Shown piece after piece: positions 8,689 through 13,572 of a DNA stretch of 13,572 bases. The notes beneath the pieces were generated by a model that saw nothing but the letters and a program-made list of their open reading frames with translations, was not told the origin of the DNA and did not search any database. Each line of letters opens with the position of its first letter. Position 1 is the stretch's first letter. Both the position numbers and the translations under genes were made by a program. Source of the stretch: Lachnospiraceae bacterium (lineage in GTDB: Bacteria > Bacillota_A > Clostridia > Lachnospirales > Lachnospiraceae); assembly GCA_017390645.1 (NCBI GenBank), contig JAFPAZ010000176.1:1-13572 (forward strand). The letters are read 5' to 3'.

Positions 8689-10104
8689 ATGAATTGTTTA
8701 AAATGTGGTGCTCCGTTACTTATAAATGAAACCTGCAGTAAATGTGGTATTTCGGATGCTTTGATGAAAAAGTCCATCAATACTTCAAATCATTATTATA
8801 ACTGTGCATTGGACAAAGTTTATATCAGAAATTTGTCGGATGCGGTGCAGGATTTGTTATATGCACTCAAGTATAATAAAAAGAATATAGAAGCCAGAAA
8901 TTTACTTGGTTTAATCTATTATGAGATGGGAGATGTGGTTGAAGCATTAAGTCAATGGGTGATTAGTATAAATTATCAGGAAAAAGCGAACATTGCCGCT
9001 GACTATATTAATGAAGTAAAAAACAACCCAACTAAGCTGGAAAATACCAATCAAACCATAAAAAAATATAACATTGCATTGAATTATGCAAAGCAGGGCA
9101 ACAAAGACTTAGCACTGATTCAGATTAAGAAGGTATTAAGCTTATGTCCGAATTTTGTAAAAGGATATTTGTTGCTTGCGTTGTTATATATGGATGCAGA
9201 ACAAAATGATAAGGCTAGGAAAGCACTCAAACGCGTATTAAGGATTGATCATAACAATACTTTGGGTTTGAAGTATATGCAATTACTAGAGGGCAACGGA
9301 AAAAGTTTGAATGCTGTCAATCGGGAAGAAAATGCAAATGGACAGAGCAAAGCAGACATACGGAAAGAGTCATATAATCGGCTGAAAAGTGAAGCGATGG
9401 ATATGTCTGTCAGACCAGTGGGAACCTACAAAGAGAACACCAATACGAAAACGAATTTTATCTATCTTTTGATAGGATTGGGACTTGCCATTGTGATTAT
9501 GTGGGTATTAATTATTCCAAATCGTGTCAACAATTTAGATAATAAATATAAGAATCTTAAGGTACAATATGACGATGAAACTGCCAAAAAAAATGCAATC
9601 ATTGAAAATCTGACCATAGAAAATGAATCCCTGACAGAACAGATTTCGGTTTTGGAAGGAAAAGCGGCCGGAAAAGAAGAAAGTGATTTAAGAATCACAG
9701 TAAGTCAGGCTTTGTTACAGTCGGCTTTATATTATCAGCAGGGAAATATGGTGGAGGCTGCAAAGGCTTTAATTGGTCTTAACAGAGAAAACATCACCTC
9801 GGAAATGGAATTGGCCTTTTATGATCTGGTACAGGCGGAGTGTAATGCTTTTGCTGCTAATGAATGCTATAATTTAGGCGTTCAGGTTTATGAAGCACAA
9901 AATTATGGCGAAGCAGTAATTCAGATTTCTTATGCAAGAACGTTAGGACTGGTGAATGAGGATACTTTATATTATCTTGCAAGATCATATGATTTATCCG
10001 GTGATGTACAAAAGGCAAAGGAAAGTTATGAACAGTTTGTTTCTGAGTTTCCGAATGATGTAAGAACAGAAGAAATAAATGGATATTTATCACAAAGTCA
10101 ATAA
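8689..10104 (+). CDS. Zinc-ribbon, TPR and coiled-coil membrane protein
   Basis: This is a 471-aa protein. The ATG at 8689 puts the zinc ribbon at the very N-terminus: C3/C6 and C16/C19 in MNCLKCG and CSKCG. Residues about 35-120 and 125-205 contain TPR-type helix pairs (for example NARNLLGLIYYEMGD-like spacing, and a FVKGYLLLALLYMDAEQND stretch). A basic, polar linker follows. A single hydrophobic helix at 257-279 ends in the basic sequence PNR. A coiled coil runs from about 283 to 325, and a second TPR-like domain occupies about 340-470 (ARSYDLSGDVQKAKESYEQF). With no signal peptide, the N-terminal ribbon is predicted inside and the C-terminal domain outside the cell, as a single-pass protein. 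A strong terminator follows it. It lies directly before spoIIA, but it has its own promoter, so a sporulation link is not shown. The function is unknown; a scaffold role in the envelope is inference. Confidence 0.85.
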   Translation: MNCLKCGAPLLINETCSKCGISDALMKKSINTSNHYYNCALDKVYIRNLSDAVQDLLYALKYNKKNIEARNLLGLIYYEMGDVVEALSQWVISINYQEKANIAADYINEVKNNPTKLENTNQTIKKYNIALNYAKQGNKDLALIQIKKVLSLCPNFVKGYLLLALLYMDAEQNDKARKALKRVLRIDHNNTLGLKYMQLLEGNGKSLNAVNREENANGQSKADIRKESYNRLKSEAMDMSVRPVGTYKENTNTKTNFIYLLIGLGLAIVIMWVLIIPNRVNNLDNKYKNLKVQYDDETAKKNAIIENLTIENESLTEQISVLEGKAAGKEESDLRITVSQALLQSALYYQQGNMVEAAKALIGLNRENITSEMELAFYDLVQAECNAFAANECYNLGVQVYEAQNYGEAVIQISYARTLGLVNEDTLYYLARSYDLSGDVQKAKESYEQFVSEFPNDVRTEEINGYLSQSQ

Positions 10105-10130
10105 GGATTTGATACTACAAAAGAGAAATC
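10104..10130 (+). promoter_or_regulatory. Candidate sigma-H promoter of the spoIIA operon
   Basis: AGGATTT (10104-10110) matches the sigma-H -35 pattern AGGAWWW. At the expected spacing, ANNGAAATC (10122-10130) matches the -10 pattern RNNGAATWW except for the T after GAA and the last base. The -35 element begins at the final base of the upstream stop codon. spoIIA is known to be sigma-H dependent in Bacillus subtilis. The transcript would start near 10137, inside the loop of the terminator hairpin. The match is by eye and imperfect. Confidence 0.4.
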
Positions 10131-10155
10131 ATGGGAAACATGGTTTCTCTTTTTT
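10119..10155 (+). terminator. Intrinsic terminator after the zinc-ribbon TPR gene
   Basis: AAAAGAGAAATCATG (10119-10133) pairs with CATGGTTTCTCTTTT (10139-10153) through 15 bp with one G-U pair, around a GGAAA loop, and ends in a run of six T (10150-10155). It separates the upstream operon from spoIIA. Confidence 0.88.
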
Positions 10156-10161
10156 GCTTAG

Positions 10162-10167
10162 AAAGGA
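10162..10167 (+). promoter_or_regulatory. Ribosome binding site that selects the spoIIAA start
   Basis: AAAGGA lies 7 nt before the ATG at 10175. An upstream in-frame ATG at 10079 would lie inside the preceding gene, would translate through the terminator and has no such site. Confidence 0.8.
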
Positions 10168-10174
10168 AAAAAAT

Positions 10175-10507
10175 ATGTATCAGCAGAATGGAAATATTTT
10201 AATTATTTATGTTCCGAAAGAATTGGATCATCACAAGGCAGAAGAAATAAAAAAAGAAACTTTACATATTTTTCAAAAAGCTACCGTCCGTTATGTTGTT
10301 TTTGATTTTAAAAAGACAGAATTTATGGATTCATCCGGAATTGGTATGCTTATGGGGCGGTATCGCCAGGTGAATCTGATTGGGGGGAAAGTATTTGTTA
10401 CAGGAGTCCGTGAAGAAATATCAAGAATATTAATGCTTTCCGGTATATATCGTATTGTAAAACAATATGAAACATTGGAAGAAGCACTAGAAGATTTAAG
10501 CAGATAG
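10175..10507 (+). CDS. spoIIAA: Anti-sigma F factor antagonist SpoIIAA
   Basis: This 110-aa STAS-domain protein is close to the 117 aa of the B. subtilis protein. The start is set by AAAGGA at 10162 and by the family N-terminus (MYQQNGNILIIYVPKELDHH). SpoIIAA binds the anti-sigma factor SpoIIAB in the forespore and releases sigma-F. It is inactivated when SpoIIAB phosphorylates a serine in the DSSGIG motif, here D52-S53-S54-G55, with S54 the probable target; SpoIIE restores it by dephosphorylation. The motif is followed by GMLMGRYRQ, closely matching the family. It is the first gene of spoIIAA-spoIIAB-sigF, 13 nt before spoIIAB. Expression probably starts at the candidate sigma-H promoter overlapping the upstream terminator. 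Confidence 0.97.
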   Translation: MYQQNGNILIIYVPKELDHHKAEEIKKETLHIFQKATVRYVVFDFKKTEFMDSSGIGMLMGRYRQVNLIGGKVFVTGVREEISRILMLSGIYRIVKQYETLEEALEDLSR

Positions 10508-10520
10508 AAAGGAAAAAGAA

Positions 10521-10964
10521 ATGGTAAGAGAATATGATAATCACATGAAAATAACATTTGATAGTATTTCTGAAAATGAGAAATTTGCAAGAATTGTTGT
10601 TGCTGCTTTTATTGCCAGACTGAATCCGACAATGGAAGAAATGTCTGATATAAAAACGGCAGTGTCAGAAGCAGTAACAAATTGTATCATACATGGATAT
10701 GAAAATGAAATAAAAGCAATTGAAATGGAAGCAAATATTATAGAAAAAAAGGTTTTTCTTCGTATTACTGATTATGGAAAAGGAATTGAAAATGTGGAAG
10801 AAGCGATGCAGCCGATGTTTACAACAGGACTGAAAGAGGAACGTTCCGGGATGGGTTTTTCCTTTATGGAAGCCTTTATGGATCGTTTGCACGTAGAATC
10901 CCAGCTAGGAAAAGGAACTGTCGTGGAGATGGAAAAAGAAATTGGAAAGGAAACAGAATTTTAG
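10521..10964 (+). CDS. spoIIAB: Anti-sigma F factor and serine kinase SpoIIAB
   Basis: This 147-aa GHKL-fold ATPase is nearly identical in length to the B. subtilis protein (146 aa). It holds sigma-F inactive in an ATP-bound complex and phosphorylates SpoIIAA. The N-box is at 50-60 (EAVTNCIIHGY, with E50 and N54), the G1 box at 84-88 (DYGKG), and the G2 region at 107-113 (ERSGMGF). The N-terminal segment ENEKFARIVVAAFIARLNPT matches the family's SpoIIAA/sigma-binding region. The ATG at 10521 has AAAGGA 7 nt upstream. The G1 box reads DYG where B. subtilis has DEG, a minor difference. The stop is 3 nt before sigF, so the two are probably translationally coupled. Confidence 0.97.
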   Translation: MVREYDNHMKITFDSISENEKFARIVVAAFIARLNPTMEEMSDIKTAVSEAVTNCIIHGYENEIKAIEMEANIIEKKVFLRITDYGKGIENVEEAMQPMFTTGLKEERSGMGFSFMEAFMDRLHVESQLGKGTVVEMEKEIGKETEF

Positions 10965-10967
10965 GGG
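10963..10967 (+). promoter_or_regulatory. Abutting purine run at the sigF start
   Basis: AGGGG touches the ATG at 10968 with no spacer and overlaps the spoIIAB stop codon. AAAGGA at 10946-10951 is 16 nt away, also badly placed. sigF initiation therefore probably depends on ribosomes finishing spoIIAB, or uses the ATG at 10983. Confidence 0.5.
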
Positions 10968-11687
10968 ATGGATTCAACTCTTATGTTAATTCAACGAGTC
11001 AAAGGAGGAGACGAAGAAGCGAAAGCACAATTGGTGAAAGAAAATGAAGGATTAGTATGGAGTGTGGTAAAGCGTTTTTTCTCAAGAGGACAAGAACCGG
11101 AGGATTTATTTCAGATAGGATGTATTGGGTTGTTAAAAAGTATTGATAAATTTGATTTTTCATATAATGTAAAGTTTTCCACTTACGCAGTACCTATGAT
11201 TATGGGGGAATTAAGGCGGTTTTTAAGGGATGATGGTATGATAAAAGTAAGCAGGACTTTAAAAGAAGCAAATTATAAGATTAAACAGGAAATTACAACG
11301 CTGCAGAATGAGTTGGATCGAGAACCTACGTTAGATGAAATTGCAAAAAGGATGAAAATGGAGCCGGAAGAAGTAGCTTTGGCAATGGAATCAGGAATGG
11401 AATTAGAATCAATATATCAAACGATTTATCAATCGGATGGAAGTGATGTTTATTTGATTGATAAAATAAAAAGTGAAGAAGATGAAAGTGAGAAGCTGAT
11501 TGAGAAGGTTGCTTTAATGGAAGGTATTAACCTATTAGAAGACAGAGAACAGGAATTAATCAGGCTTCGCTATTTTGAAGAAAAAACCCAGGCACAAATT
11601 GCTGAAAAATTCGGAATATCCCAGGTTCAAGTCAGCAGATTGGAGAAGAAAATACTTGCTTCTTTAAGAAATTATTGGACAAAATAA
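10968..11687 (+). CDS. sigF: RNA polymerase sigma-F factor
   Basis: This 239-aa sigma-70 family protein directs early forespore transcription after asymmetric division. It is shorter than B. subtilis sigma-F (255 aa) because the N-terminal extension is missing; the conserved part begins at GGDEEAKAQLV. Region 2 (about 25-88) carries GLVWSVVKRF, DLFQIGCIGLLKSIDKFD and KFSTYAVPMIMGELRRF, almost identical to the family. Region 3 covers about 95-150 (KVSRTLKEANYKIKQ). Region 4 covers about 185-237, with the -35-binding helix-turn-helix from T207 (TQAQIAEKFGISQVQVSRLE). The order with spoIIAA and spoIIAB makes sigma-F the assignment rather than sigma-G. The start at 10968 lacks a normal ribosome binding site; ATG 10983 is an alternative that would remove five residues. 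Confidence 0.97.
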   Translation: MDSTLMLIQRVKGGDEEAKAQLVKENEGLVWSVVKRFFSRGQEPEDLFQIGCIGLLKSIDKFDFSYNVKFSTYAVPMIMGELRRFLRDDGMIKVSRTLKEANYKIKQEITTLQNELDREPTLDEIAKRMKMEPEEVALAMESGMELESIYQTIYQSDGSDVYLIDKIKSEEDESEKLIEKVALMEGINLLEDREQELIRLRYFEEKTQAQIAEKFGISQVQVSRLEKKILASLRNYWTK

Positions 11688-11738
11688 TCAAAAAATAAGA
11701 TTTTTTTGCAAAAATAAAGTGAAATTTATAAAAAAGGA

Positions 11739-11767
11739 TGGAAAAAAAGCAACTGTTGTGTTATAAT
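11739..11767 (+). promoter_or_regulatory. Extended -10 promoter of the PocR-chemoreceptor gene
   Basis: TGGAAA (11739-11744), a 17-nt spacer and a consensus TATAAT (11762-11767) preceded by TGT form an extended -10 promoter. The start would be near 11774, with a leader of about 39 nt. This makes the gene independent of spoIIA read-through. Confidence 0.75.
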
Positions 11768-11812
11768 GTAAACACTAGATGTTATGAGAAATATGTACTA
11801 GGAGGATGAAGG

Positions 11813-12556
11813 ATGAATATAGAAGAATTTGTAGATGTTGCTGTAATGCAGGATATTCAGGACGAGTTTGCGGAAGCTACGGGATTAGCTGCGGTGATGG
11901 TTGGAGAAGATGGTGAGTATATTACCAAACCAAGTAATTTTACTGAGTTTTATAACAAGTATGCTAAGAGTTCAAAAGAAAGTGATAAGGAAGGCAGTGG
12001 GGTTTATCGTGGACAGTCTGGTCTTATGGAATTTTCGATTGATTTAAAAGTTGCAGATAAGAAAATAGGTAAAATTATTGGTGGACAGGTTCTTACTGCT
12101 GAACCGGATGAAGATAAGTTCAGGGCAATGGCCAGAGAATTATCAGTGGATGAAGAATCTTATCTTCAGGCACTAAGAAAGGTTCCTGTTCGTTCAGAAA
12201 AAGTAATCAATTCCGCCGTGAAGATGTTAGAACATATGGTTAATTCCATGGTTAGTAACAAATATGTGAATGAAAAAGAATTATCTGCATTAAAAGCAGA
12301 AACTGTAGTTGCAGGAAAACTGATTCAGGAAATTAATAAGAAATCTGCAGAATTAAATAAAATAGAAGCAAAGCAGAAGATGCTTGCATTAAACGCTTCT
12401 ATTGAGGCTGCCAGAGCTGGAGAATTTGGTAAAGGATTTGCAGTTGTTGCTAGTGAAGTAGGAAAACTTGCTGTTTTATCCGGAGAAAATAATAAGTCTA
12501 TTAAGAAGAGTCTTGATGAATTAACTGTTGTTATTAATAAGATGTCAGCAGAATAA
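11813..12556 (+). CDS. Soluble PocR-like sensor with minimal chemoreceptor signalling tip
   Basis: This is a 247-aa protein starting at ATG 11813, with AGGAGG 7 nt upstream. Residues about 8-150 look like a PocR ligand-binding domain: [21 protein letters not shown], then [18 protein letters not shown] and [10 protein letters not shown], then the helical [17 protein letters not shown] stretch. The Cys and His residues I associate with typical PocR domains are absent, and the protein has no cysteine at all. Residues about 160-247 are a helical hairpin containing the chemoreceptor tip: [19 protein letters not shown] from 191 and AVVASEV following, the part that binds CheA and CheW. There is no membrane segment, HAMP domain or long coiled-coil stalk, so this is a cytoplasmic, much shortened receptor. 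No other chemotaxis gene is in the window. It is monocistronic, with its own promoter and terminator. The ligand is unknown. Confidence 0.85.
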   Translation: MNIEEFVDVAVMQDIQDEFAEATGLAAVMVGEDGEYITKPSNFTEFYNKYAKSSKESDKEGSGVYRGQSGLMEFSIDLKVADKKIGKIIGGQVLTAEPDEDKFRAMARELSVDEESYLQALRKVPVRSEKVINSAVKMLEHMVNSMVSNKYVNEKELSALKAETVVAGKLIQEINKKSAELNKIEAKQKMLALNASIEAARAGEFGKGFAVVASEVGKLAVLSGENNKSIKKSLDELTVVINKMSAE

Positions 12557-12566
12557 TGAGAGAAAT

Positions 12567-12597
12567 AAAAAGGCCTGTTTTTTGCAGGCTTTTTTAT
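12567..12597 (+). terminator. Intrinsic terminator after the PocR-chemoreceptor gene
   Basis: AAAAAGGCCTG (12567-12577) pairs with CAGGCTTTTTT (12585-12595) over 11 bp with one G-U pair, around a T-rich 7-nt loop, and ends in a T run. Confidence 0.88.
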
Positions 12598-12646
12598 TTA
12601 TCTAAGAATTGAGGTAATATTAAAATAAAGGAAAGAATAAAAGAAA

Positions 12647-12919
12647 ATGTTAAAATATATCATAATTTATTTTATTCTGGTAAATTTCATTGCATTTTTG
12701 ATGTACGGAATGGATAAGAAAAAAGCGATAGATGGAAAGTACCGGATAGCAGAAAGGACTTTGGTATTGATTGGCGTGATTGGAGGAAGTATCGGTGCAA
12801 TGGCAGGAATGAAAGTGTTCCACCATAAAACCAAACATAAAAAATTTGTATATGGACTTCCATTGATATTTATGCTGCAGTGTTTTTTTGTATGTCTGCT
12901 TTGGAAAACTATGACTTGA
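12647..12919 (+). CDS. DUF1294 family small membrane protein
   Basis: This is a 90-aa integral membrane protein of the usual DUF1294 size. Hydrophobic segments are at about 4-20, 38-55 and 70-87. Family hallmarks are the short basic loop GMDKKKA at 21-27, RIAERTL at 33-39, GGSIGAMAGM at 46-55, and the HHKTKHKKF loop at 59-67 followed by GLPL. The function of the family is not established. The ATG at 12647 has AAAGGA 14 nt upstream, longer than ideal, so initiation may be weak. No convincing promoter was seen between the upstream terminator and the gene. Its stop codon overlaps the -35 element of the next promoter. Confidence 0.9.
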   Translation: MLKYIIIYFILVNFIAFLMYGMDKKKAIDGKYRIAERTLVLIGVIGGSIGAMAGMKVFHHKTKHKKFVYGLPLIFMLQCFFVCLLWKTMT

Positions 12920-12945
12920 CGAGTGTTGAGTAAAAGTATTATAAT
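12916..12945 (+). promoter_or_regulatory. Sigma-A-type promoter of the YicC/YloC gene
   Basis: TTGACG (12916-12921), an 18-nt spacer and a consensus TATAAT (12940-12945). The start would be near 12952, with a leader of about 36 nt. The -35 element overlaps the stop codon of the DUF1294 gene. Confidence 0.8.
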
Positions 12946-12987
12946 ATTTTAGATTGTGAAAAATTTTTTTGAACAGTAGGTGATAAT

Positions 12988-13572
12988 GTGATTCGAAGTA
13001 TGACTGGATTTGGTCGAAGCGAAGTCGCAACGGAAAAAAGAAAAATTATAATTGAGATGAAGGCTGTAAATCACAGATATAGTGATATTAATATTAAGAT
13101 GCCTAAAAAATTAAGCATCTTTGAGTCTTTTTTGAGAAATCAGTTAAAGCAGCAGGTGCAAAGAGGGAAGGTTGATATTTTTGTTACTTGTGAAGATGAT
13201 ACGGAACAGAATATATCTTTAAAATACAATGAAGAATTGGCAGCAGAATATGTGAAGTATTTCAAAAAAATGGGAGATACATTCCAACTGGATCATAAAG
13301 TAAAGATATCTGACTTAGCAAAGATGCCAGATGTTTTTGTTTTAGAAGACAGTACTACGGATGAAGAGGAAATTCAAAAGCAATTAGAAGAAGCGTTCCG
13401 GATCGCAATAGATGATTTTATCATCACCAGAGAAAAAGAAGGGGAACATTTAAAACAGGATCTTTTAAAAAAATTAGAGGGAATGCTTGAGGGTGTAAGT
13501 TATATTGAAGAACGTTCGCCGGAATTAATTCGGGCTTATAGGGAAAAATTAGAGTCGAAAGTAAAAGAATTG
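12988..13572 (+). CDS. YicC/YloC-family endoribonuclease, N-terminal part (3' end outside window)
   Basis: The frame starts at GTG 12988 and is open to the last base, so 195 codons of an expected 290 or so are visible. The start fits the family signature IRSMTGFGRSE (residues 2-12), and AGGTGA lies 4 nt upstream. Other matching segments are EMKAVNHRYSDINIKMP (23-39), with the invariant NHR, and QQVQRGKVDIFVT. The N-terminal domain is complete, and the C-terminal catalytic domain is just beginning (SPELIRAYREKLESKV). Family members are RNA endonucleases (E. coli YicC, B. subtilis YloC). In many Firmicutes this gene begins a cluster with remA and gmk, which would lie to the right of the window. 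It has a good promoter immediately upstream. Confidence 0.95.
   Translation, partial: MIRSMTGFGRSEVATEKRKIIIEMKAVNHRYSDINIKMPKKLSIFESFLRNQLKQQVQRGKVDIFVTCEDDTEQNISLKYNEELAAEYVKYFKKMGDTFQLDHKVKISDLAKMPDVFVLEDSTTDEEEIQKQLEEAFRIAIDDFIITREKEGEHLKQDLLKKLEGMLEGVSYIEERSPELIRAYREKLESKVKEL

Noticed and set aside
10079..10174. N-terminal extension of SpoIIAA from the ATG at 10079
   Set aside because: The extension would overlap the preceding gene and translate the terminator hairpin; the family N-terminus and AAAGGA support 10175.
11689..11708. Possible terminator after sigF (CAAAAAAT-AAG-ATTTTTTTG)
   Set aside because: The stem is almost only A-U pairs with no separate U-tract, so it is probably too weak. 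Termination after sigF remains unassigned.
12593..12621. Possible promoter for the DUF1294 gene (TTTATT-17-TAATAT)
   Set aside because: The -35 matches only three of six positions and sits in the terminator T-run, so it is not better than chance in such AT-rich DNA.
12650..13030. 126-aa open frame on the minus strand
   Set aside because: It covers the DUF1294 gene, the yicC promoter and the yicC start. Its composition is low-complexity Ser/His/Tyr/Phe, typical of the antisense of AT-rich coding DNA.

Overview
The window is AT-rich and every supported gene lies on the + strand. A complete spoIIA sporulation operon, DUF5716/DUF5717-type proteins, purine-rich ribosome binding sites and some TTG/GTG starts point to a spore-forming member of the Clostridia, most likely Lachnospiraceae. 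This assignment rests on gene content and protein resemblance recalled from memory, not on a search.

Region 1 (1-4589) is a tightly packed operon of four proteins without an assigned function: the C-terminal part of a large helical DUF5717-type protein, a DUF5716-type protein with an Hsp70/actin-like fold and a changed phosphate-2 site, a helical-repeat (TPR-like) protein, and a coiled-coil protein with a two-helix membrane hairpin. It is the best candidate here for an undescribed system, possibly a membrane-attached assembly built around a pseudo-ATPase. Region 2 (4590-8293) holds valS with its own sigma-A-type promoter and a very short leader without a T-box, then a DegV/FakB fatty-acid-binding protein gene preceded by a terminator-like hairpin.

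Region 3 (8294-10155) has a promoter, a 52-aa small protein gene and a zinc-ribbon/TPR membrane protein gene, closed by a strong terminator. Region 4 (10104-11687) is spoIIAA-spoIIAB-sigF, which encodes the forespore sigma factor, its anti-sigma kinase and its anti-anti-sigma factor. A candidate sigma-H promoter overlaps the upstream terminator so that its transcripts would lack the 5' arm of the hairpin.

Region 5 (11688-12597) is a monocistronic gene with an extended -10 promoter and a terminator. It encodes a cysteine-free PocR-like sensor domain joined to a minimal chemoreceptor signalling tip. Region 6 (12598-13572) has a small DUF1294 membrane protein gene and the first 195 codons of a YicC/YloC-family endoribonuclease gene behind a good promoter; that gene runs off the right edge. 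No rRNA, tRNA, CRISPR array, insertion sequence or phage gene was seen, and no stretch longer than 300 bases lacks a gene.
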